64,000 bases of DNA from Clostridium sp. AM49-4BH (lineage in GTDB: Bacteria; Bacillota; Clostridia; Lachnospirales; Lachnospiraceae): NCBI RefSeq assembly GCF_003478335.1, contig NZ_QUFB01000004.1, positions 48,372 to 112,371 on the forward strand, read 5' to 3'. A program made the translations under genes and the position numbers. Positions within the stretch are counted from its first letter, which is position 1. The number at the start of each line of letters is the position of its first letter. Under the pieces are notes generated by a model. The model saw nothing but the letters and a program-made list of their open reading frames with translations, was not told the DNA's origin and made no database searches. Positions 1-7,327 of the stretch are shown here, piece after piece.

Positions 1-694
1 CACACAGATCAGTGGCAAGACATTTTCGTTTTTGGTACTTTCGGGATTAGCGACCGGAGCCTCTTGGCTGTGCTATTTTCATGCATTACAAAAGGGTGAC
101 ATCAATAAAGTTGTGCCGATTGATAAAAGCAGCACCGTATTGACGATCTTGTTAGCGCTTATTTTTCTGCATGAGGGCATTACCGTTCCTAAGATCATTT
201 CTGTTGTATTGATCGGTGTGGGTACTTTGTTGATGATCGATAAAAAGCAGGATAGTAAGGCGCAGACTGCAGGCAAAGAATGGATGATTTATGCGGTGTT
301 ATCAGCAGTATTTGCAAGTCTTACTGCCATTTTGGGCAAAGTCGGCATAGAAGGTGTAGATTCTAATCTTGGAACGGCAATCCGTACAACGGTCGTGCTC
401 GTTATGGCTTGGCTAATGGTCGTGGTTAAAGGGAAATGGAAGCAGGTCAAGACGGTCGAAAAAAAGGAACTTGCCTTCGTGATGTTATCGGGACTGGCGA
501 CCGGAGCCTCTTGGCTGTGCTATTACCGCGCACTTCAGACAGGACAGGCAAGTGTTGTTGTACCGATTGACAAACTCAGCATTTTGGTGACGATCGCATT
601 TTCATGGATCGTCTTTCGTGAAAAACTTTCCGGCAAAGCAGTGTTTGGGCTTATCGGCATTGTAGCGGGAACACTGTGGCTGGCATTATTGTAG
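1..694 (+). CDS. EamA/DMT-family transporter, 5' end outside window
   Basis: Partial membrane transporter of the drug/metabolite (EamA) superfamily; substrate unknown. The reading frame is open from base 2, so the true start lies upstream; 230 residues are visible against the usual ~285-300. The protein is hydrophobic and shows the family's internal two-fold repeat: the motif GLATGASWLCY followed by a VVPIDK segment occurs near both the beginning and the end of the visible part. The corresponding DNA (50-77 and 497-524) is identical over 28 bases. The stop is followed at once by a ribosome binding site for the pnuC remnant. Family call is firm; no substrate can be assigned. Confidence 0.85.
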   Translation, partial: TQISGKTFSFLVLSGLATGASWLCYFHALQKGDINKVVPIDKSSTVLTILLALIFLHEGITVPKIISVVLIGVGTLLMIDKKQDSKAQTAGKEWMIYAVLSAVFASLTAILGKVGIEGVDSNLGTAIRTTVVLVMAWLMVVVKGKWKQVKTVEKKELAFVMLSGLATGASWLCYYRALQTGQASVVVPIDKLSILVTIAFSWIVFREKLSGKAVFGLIGIVAGTLWLALL

Positions 695-723
695 GAGGCT
701 TTAGGAGGAGTTTTAGAATCAAT

Positions 724-1066
724 ATGAGTGATCCAATTGCAAGTTTAACAAGGAGAGAATGGTGGGTGTGGATCTGTTCGTTGGTAGTGATCGTTATGGC
801 AAATATTTTTCCTGGGGATTTTGATCTTCTCACATTAATTGCATCATGCATAGGAGTTACCTCTCTTGTCTTGGCAGCAAAAGGAAATGTGTGGTCGCAG
901 ATTTTGATGATCATATTTAGTATTCTTTATGGTATCATTTCTTGGCAATTCCGTTACTGGGGGGAAATGATCACCTATCTGGGAATGACGATGCCGATGG
1001 CTATTCTTTTATGATGTCTATGGTTTTATCAGTTGGAAGAAAAGAGAACGGGAAATCACCGTTTAG
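724..1066 (+). pseudogene. pnuC: pnuC-like nicotinamide riboside transporter remnant with internal deletion
   Basis: The ATG at 724 follows AGGAGG and starts a protein with typical PnuC features: TLIASCIGVTSLVLAAKGNV, then YGIISWQFRYWGEMITYLGM. The frame stops at 1014 after 97 residues, far short of the ~200-240 of the family. From about 1000 the +1 frame reads FFYDVYGFISWKKRERE up to a stop at 1064-1066, which matches the extreme C-terminus of PnuC proteins. The middle of the gene (several membrane helices) is therefore missing and the join is out of frame. I infer genuine decay by internal deletion, unlike the single-base frameshifts elsewhere in this window. PnuC normally imports nicotinamide riboside for NAD synthesis; this copy cannot be functional as read. 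Confidence 0.75.
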
Positions 1067-1067
1067 A

Positions 1068-1096
1068 TTGTAAAAAAAGACAAGAAATGGTATGCT
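1068..1096 (+). promoter_or_regulatory. Candidate sigma-A promoter for luxS
   Basis: TTGTAA at 1068-1073, a 17-base spacer and TATGCT at 1091-1096, about 50 bases before the luxS start and just beyond the pnuC remnant. Promoter by sequence match only. Confidence 0.5.
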
Positions 1097-1142
1097 ATAA
1101 ATGTTTTGATTTGGACGAACAAGAAAGGAATGGTGAATTATT

Positions 1143-1604
1143 ATGGAGAGAATAACAAGTTTTACGATAGATCATGATGTATTGGTTCCGGGCTTTTACA
1201 TTTCCAGAAAAGATGGAGATATTACAACCTATGATCTTAGAACGAGAAGACCGAACAAAGGAGATTATATGAGCAATGCGGATATGCATTCTGTAGAGCA
1301 CATGTTTGCAACTTATATCCGCAATTCGGAAATCGCCGATTCGGTTATTTACTTTGGACCGATGGGATGTCAGACCGGATTTTATCTGCTGGTCAGAGAA
1401 GTAGAACCTAAGAAAGTTTTTCAGATCACGAAAGAGGTGTTATCTCAGATCATTGCTCATGAAGGAGAGGTATTTGGAGCATCTGCGGCAGAGTGTGGTC
1501 ATTATGAGAACCTTGATCTGGAGATCGCAAAGGAAGAGTGCAGAACTTATCTTGCTGTTTTGGAAAAACAGACTAACATGGAATTTTCATATCCAACAAA
1601 ATAA
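1143..1604 (+). CDS. luxS: S-ribosylhomocysteine lyase LuxS
   Basis: LuxS cleaves S-ribosylhomocysteine to homocysteine and 4,5-dihydroxy-2,3-pentanedione, the precursor of autoinducer-2. It is a cytosolic metalloenzyme. The 153 residues match family length. The metal-binding HSVEH (H49, H53), the GCQTG loop (C76) and ECGHY (C118) are all present. The next gene is mtnN, which supplies the substrate, so the pair covers both steps of S-adenosylhomocysteine recycling. A candidate promoter lies at 1068-1096. Confidence 0.97.
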   Translation: MERITSFTIDHDVLVPGFYISRKDGDITTYDLRTRRPNKGDYMSNADMHSVEHMFATYIRNSEIADSVIYFGPMGCQTGFYLLVREVEPKKVFQITKEVLSQIIAHEGEVFGASAAECGHYENLDLEIAKEECRTYLAVLEKQTNMEFSYPTK

Positions 1605-1676
1605 ATACGGTAAATTTGCGCTTGCGGCAAAGTGATAAAGCGCCTGCAAGTGTGCGAATGAAGAAAGGAATATACG

Positions 1677-2369
1677 ATGAGAATAGGTGTGATCGGTGCC
1701 ATGCAGATTGAGATCGACAATCTGAAGAAGTCACTGGAAAATAGTACAACAGAGGAAATCAGCAGTGTTCAATTTGTCAAGGGTAATATTGGAGAGGTAG
1801 AGGTAGTTGCTGCAGTGTCCGGCGTAGGAAAAGTGTTTGCGGCAATCTGTACGGAAGCCATGATATTAAAATATCAGGTGGATATGGTGGTCAATATTGG
1901 TGTTGCCGGAACGCTGTGCAAGGAACTGGGCGTGATGGATGTTGCGTTAGCAAGTCAGGTGGTACAGCATGATATGAATACTTCTGCTTTGGGAGATGAT
2001 ATTGGTTTGCTTTCCGGAATCAACCAGATTTATATTCCAAGTGATGAGAAGATGACGGCATTGATGGAACAATGTATTGCAGAAAAAGAAATTCATTACA
2101 AGGTAGGAACCATCGCTACCGGAGATCTGTTTATGCAGGGAGAACGGCAGAAAGAGAAACTTCATCAGCGATTTGATGCGATCGCGGCAGAGATGGAAGG
2201 TGGCAGCATTGGTCATGTTTGCTATATGAACCATGTCCCATTTACCGTACTTCGCACAATCTCCGATGGTGAGGGCGGAGCGATGGATTATGCTCAGTTT
2301 GCCAGGAAGGCAGCTAAATTGGGCATCGAGATCGTTATTGAGTTTATTAAGAAAATTATTATTTCATAA
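1677..2369 (+). CDS. mtnN: 5'-methylthioadenosine/S-adenosylhomocysteine nucleosidase
   Basis: Cleaves the glycosidic bond of S-adenosylhomocysteine (giving S-ribosylhomocysteine for LuxS) and of methylthioadenosine. The 230 residues cover a complete nucleoside phosphorylase-like fold, and the known catalytic positions of the E. coli enzyme are conserved at the same numbers: E12 in GAMQIEID, the AAEMEGG segment, and D197 in TISDGEGG. The start has an AAAGGA site. It lies 72 bases downstream of luxS in the same direction and is probably co-transcribed. The gene is followed immediately by the duplicated start region of the kinase gene. Confidence 0.96.
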   Translation: MRIGVIGAMQIEIDNLKKSLENSTTEEISSVQFVKGNIGEVEVVAAVSGVGKVFAAICTEAMILKYQVDMVVNIGVAGTLCKELGVMDVALASQVVQHDMNTSALGDDIGLLSGINQIYIPSDEKMTALMEQCIAEKEIHYKVGTIATGDLFMQGERQKEKLHQRFDAIAAEMEGGSIGHVCYMNHVPFTVLRTISDGEGGAMDYAQFARKAAKLGIEIVIEFIKKIIIS

Positions 2370-2432
2370 GGTGACGCGATGAATAAAATCAAGATGACCG
2401 AGGTGACGCAATGAATAAAATCAAGCTGACTG
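2369..2432 (+). repeat. 32-bp tandem duplication of a translation start region, with an 11-codon leader ORF
   Basis: Units 2369-2400 and 2401-2432 agree at 29 of 32 positions. Each carries the sequence GGTGACGC, an ATG and codons reading MNKIK. The upstream ATG (2379) opens an 11-codon frame, MNKIKMTEVTQ, whose stop TGA (2412-2414) overlaps the ATG of the kinase gene (2411) in an ATGA arrangement. Because 32 is not a multiple of three, the first copy cannot extend the kinase; it can only act as a coupled leader or be neutral. Confidence 0.8.
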
Positions 2433-3214
2433 CACTTCCATGTATATGTGTAGATGTTTTTGATGGGATTGAAATGATCAGACCGGGCGGAGAAGCGTTA
2501 AATTTTGCTGTTCATGCTTCACGTTTTACGAATATAGATGTTACGCTTCTTGGTGTTATCGGAAAAGATAAATATGCAGAAGTGATAATGGATTCAATAG
2601 CAAAATTTGCTATTGATAAAAAACATATACGGATTGATGAAAGGCATCAGACTGCAAATAATATGACGTATCTTACGGAATCAGGCGATAGGTATTATAA
2701 AGATGATTCTTGGAATGGTAGTATTCTCGATAATATCGTGCTGAATGATGACGAAATCAAAATCTTATCAGAATCCGATGTGGTATTTGTTCATTTTTGG
2801 GCCTCGTGTCTTTCACAGGTAATCGAACTGAAAAAAACACATGGCTTTAAGCTTGTGGTGGATTTTGATGTATATAGAGATTTTGCTGATATGGAACGCT
2901 TTGCTCCGTATGTTGATTTCTTTATGATAAGCGGATCGGAAGAACTTCTGCCGATGTTTAGGGGGTTATCGAATAAATACAACTGCCTGTTCAATGTGTC
3001 ACTTGCAGAACATGGAAGCGTTACATACTTTAATGGACAGGAATACAGAGTGCAGGCTGTAAAAGTTGAAAGCATAATAGATACCACAGGATGCGGCGAC
3101 AGTTATCACGCCGGCTTTGTTTGTTCATATATGCTTGAAAATGATATTAAAAAGGCAATGAATGTTGGATCTGAAATTGCAGCAGAAACCTTAAAACATT
3201 ATGGTGGATTCTGA
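2411..3214 (+). CDS. PfkB-family sugar kinase, fructoselysine-6-kinase-like
   Basis: Ribokinase/PfkB-family kinase of 267 residues, closest in pattern to FrlD, which phosphorylates fructoselysine. Shared features are the GGEALNFAVHASR segment near residue 27, the VHFWAS segment, and the C-terminal signature DTTGCGDSYHAGF with terminal AAETLKHYGG. The family catalytic motif is normally GAGD; here it is GCGD. No deglycase or fructoselysine transporter is nearby, so the substrate is uncertain and other PfkB substrates are possible. Translation may be coupled to the 11-codon leader described at 2369-2432. Distance from mtnN (41 bases) suggests co-transcription. Confidence 0.8.
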   Translation: MNKIKLTALPCICVDVFDGIEMIRPGGEALNFAVHASRFTNIDVTLLGVIGKDKYAEVIMDSIAKFAIDKKHIRIDERHQTANNMTYLTESGDRYYKDDSWNGSILDNIVLNDDEIKILSESDVVFVHFWASCLSQVIELKKTHGFKLVVDFDVYRDFADMERFAPYVDFFMISGSEELLPMFRGLSNKYNCLFNVSLAEHGSVTYFNGQEYRVQAVKVESIIDTTGCGDSYHAGFVCSYMLENDIKKAMNVGSEIAAETLKHYGGF

Positions 3215-3322
3215 ATTGCAAAATAGCTATTGTTTTACTGACATAATAAGCAATATGTGACAACATGATAATTTTTGATGTGCGAAGATTGAGTTATATC
3301 AACAAGTAAAGGAGAACAGATT

Positions 3323-3787
3323 ATGAGCGAAAAATTTATCGTAAGAAAAGCAGAGAAAAATGATATAGCAGAGATACAAACACTGATAAAAGGTTTGGCA
3401 ACATACGAGAAAAGACCTCAAGATATGACAGCTTCCCAGGAAGATTTGTGCTACTGGATTTTTGAGAAGAAAATAGCAACAGTATTGATCGCGGAATATA
3501 ACGAGGAGATCATCGGGTATGCTATTTACTATCCTATATTTGGATCGTTTGCGGCAGAAGCAGGGGTTCACTTGGAAGATGTGCTTTTAAATGAGAAATA
3601 TCGTCATTGTGGATTAGGAAGAAAGTTCTTTTCCAAAATAGAAGAATTTGTTAAGGAAGATGGATATTCAAAAATGGAATGGAGCTGTCTGGACTGGAAT
3701 ACACCGTCAATTCGTTTTTATGATAAAATTGGTGCCACGCAAGAGCAAGGACGAGTATATTTTTCGTATAATTGTAAACAAATTTGA
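3323..3787 (+). CDS. GNAT acetyltransferase, spermidine/diamine acetyltransferase-like
   Basis: Cytosolic acetyl-CoA-dependent N-acetyltransferase of 154 residues. The acetyl-CoA loop is YRHCGLGRKF (near residue 93). The surrounding order (LATYEKRPQD, LEDVLL, then WSCLDWNTPSIRFYDKIGA) is that of the diamine acetyltransferase subgroup, so polyamines or related amines are plausible substrates; this is inference. An AAAGGAG site precedes the ATG. No terminator is evident after the gene. Confidence 0.85.
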   Translation: MSEKFIVRKAEKNDIAEIQTLIKGLATYEKRPQDMTASQEDLCYWIFEKKIATVLIAEYNEEIIGYAIYYPIFGSFAAEAGVHLEDVLLNEKYRHCGLGRKFFSKIEEFVKEDGYSKMEWSCLDWNTPSIRFYDKIGATQEQGRVYFSYNCKQI

Positions 3788-3869
3788 AATCGTATTGAAA
3801 AGATGAGATGTTATCAATGGTTGAATGAAAATGTAAAAAGTTAAAAAGTTATCAGTCGTGAAAATGATG

Positions 3870-3898
3870 TTGACATAGGCACTTTCATTTGATATTAT
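3870..3898 (+). promoter_or_regulatory. Promoter of the Mn2+ riboswitch leader
   Basis: TTGACA at 3870-3875, 17-base spacer, TATTAT at 3893-3898. It is correctly placed to start a transcript at about 3905, just ahead of the aptamer. Confidence 0.7.
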
Positions 3899-3920
3899 TT
3901 ATCAAGTAACGAAAAGTAAC

Positions 3921-4030
3921 GAAATATTCCATGAGGGAGTAGTTGGCGCGAAAGTGTGATTTGTCAACATTCTGATTATAAACTGAGAGTATAATCTGGC
4001 AAATCTTAAATAATGAGACTCATGTATATC
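3921..4030 (+). promoter_or_regulatory. yybP-ykoY (Mn2+) riboswitch aptamer
   Basis: The leader contains the conserved GGGAGTAG loop (3935-3942) directly after a P1 5' strand CATGAG (3930-3935), and ends with ATGAGA followed by the P1 3' strand CTCATG (4019-4024). Loop sequence, order and spacing of about 90 bases are those of the yybP-ykoY family, known to sense Mn2+. The P1 3' strand is also the 5' half of the terminator at 4017-4081, so forming P1 should prevent termination: an ON switch. Downstream genes are cation exporters, the classical targets of this riboswitch. Not covariance-checked. Confidence 0.85.
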
Positions 4031-4085
4031 GATTAACTGCTCGTGCAGAAAGCGCAGGTGGATAATTGATATACATGAGTCTTTT
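4017..4085 (+). terminator. Riboswitch expression-platform terminator
   Basis: Arms 4017-4035 and 4063-4081 pair over about 19 bp with one G-U, followed by TTTTT. The 5' arm contains the P1 3' strand of the aptamer, making terminator and ligand-bound aptamer mutually exclusive. The loop holds a small extra hairpin (CTGC-TCGT-GCAG). Confidence 0.85.
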
Positions 4086-4090
4086 TAATT

Positions 4091-4160
4091 TTATAGGAAA
4101 TTGCTGTTATGTAGCGTGACAAAAGCAAAGCGCTGGCTTTGCCTTTTTGTTTCGGCATAG
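4091..4160 (+). repeat. Dispersed intergenic repeat, copy 1
   Basis: Begins TATAGGAAATTGCTGTTAT, continues TAGCGTGACAAAAGCAA and holds the inverted repeat GCAAAGC/GCTTTGC followed by CTTTTTG. It is close to the copy at 42412-42480 and shares both ends with 39441-39530. The hairpin plus T run could act as a second terminator in this leader. Confidence 0.65.
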
Positions 4161-4207
4161 ACTTCGGCTGACAACACTGCCTTGGGAAAGAGAAAAAGGA
4201 GAAGAAT

Positions 4208-5209
4208 ATGGAAAAATTGATTAATGACGCCCCATTTGTTCTTGTACTTGTGTTCCTTGTAATTGGTTTTACATTGTTGATCAAGGGTGCAGATCTATTC
4301 GTGGAAGGAAGTTCAAGCGTAGCCAAGAGACTACATGTGCCATCTATTATTATCGGACTTACGATTGTAGCAATGGGGACATCGCTTCCGGAGACGGCGG
4401 TAAGTGTATCGGCTTCCCTTGTAGGCAATAATGAGCTTGCAGTTAGTAATGTGGTTGGTTCCAATATCTTTAATCTGATGGTTGTTATCGGCGTATGTGC
4501 AATGTTAGCAACGGTTAATGTTGCTAAAGAAACCATAACGAGAGATATTCCGTTGTCATTGATCTGTGCCGGACTCTTGATGTTGTTTGGAAGTGTCGGA
4601 ATTGGTGACAAATCAGATTTAACATTAGGACGTTTTGACGGTGTGATTTTAATTGCTTTCTTTGCCGGCTATTTATTCTATATGGTTAAGATTGCATTAA
4701 AGGCAAGCAGAGAAGGCAAGAGCGTTGAGATTGAAGGTGGATCTGATGAGGACATTAAGATTGTTTCTGTTCCGGTAAGTATAATATTTATTGTCGGTGG
4801 AGCGATCGCAATAGCATTTGGTGGAGATGTTACTGTAGATGCCGCATCGAGGATCGCAAGCGATCTCGGAATGAGCCAAACGCTTATCGGACTTACGATC
4901 GTTTCGATAGGAACATCGCTTCCGGAGCTGGTAACTTCTATTGTTGCAGCCAGAAAGAATGAAGTTGATATGGCACTCGGTAATGCGATAGGATCCAATA
5001 TATTTAATATACTTATGGTGCTAGGTGTGGCTTCTGCAATCAGTCCGATCAGCATAATCAAAGAGAACATTATAGATATGTGCGTACTTATTGTGTTTAC
5101 CGTGTGCGTATGGATATTTGCAGGGACTAAGAAAAAAATTGGGAAGATGGAAGGTTTCTGTATGGTTGCGTTTTATTTAGCGTATGCGGTGTACATCATA
5201 ATAAGATGA
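4208..5209 (+). CDS. Calcium/sodium antiporter family (CaxA/YrbG-like), probably Mn2+-responsive
   Basis: Inner-membrane cation:Na+ exchanger of 333 residues with about ten hydrophobic segments. The two inverted alpha repeats are clear: GLTIVAMGTSLPE at about residues 50-62 and GLTIVSIGTSLPE near 227-239, each followed by a GSNIFN segment; the DNA of the two repeats is also similar. Family members exchange Ca2+ or other cations for Na+ or H+. The upstream Mn2+ riboswitch and the following GDT1-type gene suggest this copy exports Mn2+ (inference). An AAAGGAGAAG site sits just before the ATG. Confidence 0.9.
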   Translation: MEKLINDAPFVLVLVFLVIGFTLLIKGADLFVEGSSSVAKRLHVPSIIIGLTIVAMGTSLPETAVSVSASLVGNNELAVSNVVGSNIFNLMVVIGVCAMLATVNVAKETITRDIPLSLICAGLLMLFGSVGIGDKSDLTLGRFDGVILIAFFAGYLFYMVKIALKASREGKSVEIEGGSDEDIKIVSVPVSIIFIVGGAIAIAFGGDVTVDAASRIASDLGMSQTLIGLTIVSIGTSLPELVTSIVAARKNEVDMALGNAIGSNIFNILMVLGVASAISPISIIKENIIDMCVLIVFTVCVWIFAGTKKKIGKMEGFCMVAFYLAYAVYIIIR

Positions 5210-5293
5210 TGTTAAGGGCAAAATGATCTTTGAACGAAACATTATAGTAAGATGATGTTGAGAGCAATATATTTTCGAACGAAACATTATTGG
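5203..5293 (+). repeat. Imperfect ~46-bp tandem repeat between the two exporter genes
   Basis: Units 5203-5248 and 5249-5293 both run AAGATGATGTT...GAACGAAACATTAT. The first unit includes the end of the antiporter gene. It looks like a simple local duplication. Confidence 0.7.
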
Positions 5294-5315
5294 AGATATA
5301 TGAGGGATAAGACAA

Positions 5316-6206
5316 ATGATATTATTTTTAAAAATTTTTTTCACGGAATTTATAGCAGAGATGGGAGATAAAACGCAGCTTATGCTGATTGCTCTTACAT
5401 CTAAGTACAAGTTAAGAGATATTATATGTGGAACGGCTATTGCTATCCTTGTACTAAATGGACTTGCTGTTCTTGCCGGCGGATTGGTTAGTGAATTGAT
5501 TCCGGAATGGCTTATTAAAATGATCGCAGCATTTGCTTTTCTTTATTTTGCAGCATCAACGATCGCAGGGGATGAGGAAGAAGAGGAAGAAGGCAGCAGA
5601 TCAAAGATTCAGTTTGCTCCACTTGCAGTATTTTGCACATTTTTTGTAGCAGAGCTTGGCGATAAGACACAGCTTACTGCCATTACTTTTGGTGCTAATG
5701 AAGGTATGAGTGCAGCATTTGTCGTATGGATCGGCTGTTCTTTGGGACTTTTTGCAGCAGATATTCTTGGAATGTTGATTGGCTATTTGTTAAAGAGCAA
5801 GGCGCCGGATGGACTGCTGAATACACTTGCTGTTGCCATCTTCTCCGTATTTGGTGTATACACACTTTATCAGGGGCTAAAGCTGATAAGAGCAAGCGTT
5901 TATGCAATTCCGGTATTCTCGATCCTAATTGTGGTAACGGTTATTTTTGCAGGTTTGTGTGGCTGGCTGTTTTACAGAAAATCAGATACCAAAATTGAGG
6001 ATTCCAATGAAAATGTAGACAAGGAAGATACCGATGAAAACGGAAAGTCAGATCCGTTCGATGCCACAGACAATAAGAAGGACGATAATTCAGGAAATAA
6101 AGATGCCGATACGGGGAATTATATTGATAGTAATTGCGGCAGTGATTGCAGTGACAGGAACGGTTTTATTTATCCGGAAGAAAAAGAAACAGAAGTAGAA
6201 TTATAA
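5316..6206 (+). CDS. TMEM165/GDT1 (UPF0016) family Mn2+ exporter, C-terminal frameshift
   Basis: Membrane protein with the duplicated E-x-G-D-K-T motif that defines the family: EMGDKTQ at residues 15-21 and ELGDKTQ near 112-118, with an acidic DEEEEEEG loop between the halves. Bacterial members export Mn2+, which fits the upstream Mn2+ riboswitch. After a seventh hydrophobic segment and an Asp/Asn-rich linker, the frame reads an unlikely Cys-containing tail to 6206. In the next frame, from the GGGG run at 6113-6116, the DNA encodes GIILIVIAAVIAV...LFIRKKKKQK ending at 6198, a clean membrane helix with basic tail. One G too many would explain this. The start at 5316 lacks an obvious strong RBS. 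Confidence 0.88.
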   Translation: MILFLKIFFTEFIAEMGDKTQLMLIALTSKYKLRDIICGTAIAILVLNGLAVLAGGLVSELIPEWLIKMIAAFAFLYFAASTIAGDEEEEEEGSRSKIQFAPLAVFCTFFVAELGDKTQLTAITFGANEGMSAAFVVWIGCSLGLFAADILGMLIGYLLKSKAPDGLLNTLAVAIFSVFGVYTLYQGLKLIRASVYAIPVFSILIVVTVIFAGLCGWLFYRKSDTKIEDSNENVDKEDTDENGKSDPFDATDNKKDDNSGNKDADTGNYIDSNCGSDCSDRNGFIYPEEKETEVEL

Positions 6207-6230
6207 TTTGAATGGAATCAGAGGTCGCAT

Positions 6231-7073
6231 ATGAAGAACTTTACAATCCGTCTGGCAGGACAGTATTTTACCATCTGCCCTGTCTGTGATTATATCAGAG
6301 AATATTGCAAAGATTATATCGTGGCAGATGTTAAAAGGGGTGCAGCTACAGAAACTGGTGGAACTGTGTCAGAGAGTACGCCGGGAAATTCCGTAGCTTG
6401 TGTGACTGAGTCACCGGTTTATTTCTCGATTGTCACAACTCAGTCGGATATCGACTTTGAGCGTGAAAAATCCGCCAGAGAAGATATCAAAGAGGGCATT
6501 CCCATCAGGCATTTTTCCGATGCCTACTTAGAGACACTTGCGGTCTATCGCAAGATTGCAGACCACCTCTTATCTTGCGATACCCTGCTTTTTCATGGAT
6601 CGGTCATTGCCATAGATGGCGAAGGCTATCTTTTTACCGCAAAAAGCGGTACCGGCAAGTCCACACATACACGACTGTGGAGAGAGTATTTCGGGGAGCG
6701 TGCCGTCATGGTAAATGACGATAAGCCGCTTCTTCATATCACCGACTCCGGCGTGACCGCCTATGGCACACCCTGGGATGGCAAGCACAGATTAAGCACG
6801 AATACTGCAGTACCGTTAAAGGGCATTTGTGTATTGACAAGAGACACCACAAATCATATCGAGCAGGCAGAGCCACATGACACATATCCGATGATCGTTC
6901 AGCAGACGAACCGCAGTCTTACCGCAGACGGAATGAAGCAGACACTTTCCCTCATAGACCGGATGCTTAATATAGTGCCGGTCTACCGGCTTGGCTGCAA
7001 CATGGATATCGAGGCGGCGAGAGTGGCTTACGAGGGAATGAACAGACTTAAGAACAGGAGGAAAGACACATGA
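6231..7073 (+). CDS. HPr-kinase-like ATP-binding protein of a PqqD operon
   Basis: 280-residue protein with a P-loop KSGTGKST at residues 138-145, preceded by LLFHGSVIAIDG and followed by VNDDKP near 161, which is the layout of the HPr(Ser) kinase C-terminal domain; the N-terminal sensing domain of true HprK is missing. Such stand-alone kinase-like proteins occur beside PqqD proteins in RiPP and lasso-peptide loci, where one type phosphorylates the precursor peptide. Its stop overlaps the pqqD start (ATGA, 7070). No precursor peptide is visible. Base composition appears somewhat richer in G+C than its neighbours, hinting at acquisition. Substrate unknown. Confidence 0.75.
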   Translation: MKNFTIRLAGQYFTICPVCDYIREYCKDYIVADVKRGAATETGGTVSESTPGNSVACVTESPVYFSIVTTQSDIDFEREKSAREDIKEGIPIRHFSDAYLETLAVYRKIADHLLSCDTLLFHGSVIAIDGEGYLFTAKSGTGKSTHTRLWREYFGERAVMVNDDKPLLHITDSGVTAYGTPWDGKHRLSTNTAVPLKGICVLTRDTTNHIEQAEPHDTYPMIVQQTNRSLTADGMKQTLSLIDRMLNIVPVYRLGCNMDIEAARVAYEGMNRLKNRRKDT

Positions 7074-7327
7074 AGTTAAAAGATATATTTATCACACACG
7101 ACAGCGATGGAGAGCAGGTTTTGATTGATGTGACAAGCTCATTTGCGGGACTTGTCAGAAGCAACAAGACAGCGGCATTTATTGTGGAGTGCCTGAAAAC
7201 AGATACTACCAAAGAGCAGATTGTCGAGGCAATGTATGAGAAATACGATGCTCCGAAGGAAGTGCTGCAACAGGATGTGGATTCGATTGTGGAGAAGCTG
7301 CGTGGCATTGGAGCGATAGAGGAATGA
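7070..7327 (+). CDS. PqqD-family (RRE) peptide chaperone
   Basis: 85-residue PqqD-like protein: three-helix, small winged-helix pattern with GEQVLIDV, SFAGLVRSNKTAAFIVECLK and a DVDSIVEKLRGIGAIEE end. PqqD domains bind leader peptides of ribosomally made, modified peptides. It overlaps both neighbours by four bases, so all three genes are probably translated as one unit. Without a radical SAM or cyclase gene nearby, its partner is unknown. Confidence 0.75.
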   Translation: MKLKDIFITHDSDGEQVLIDVTSSFAGLVRSNKTAAFIVECLKTDTTKEQIVEAMYEKYDAPKEVLQQDVDSIVEKLRGIGAIEE

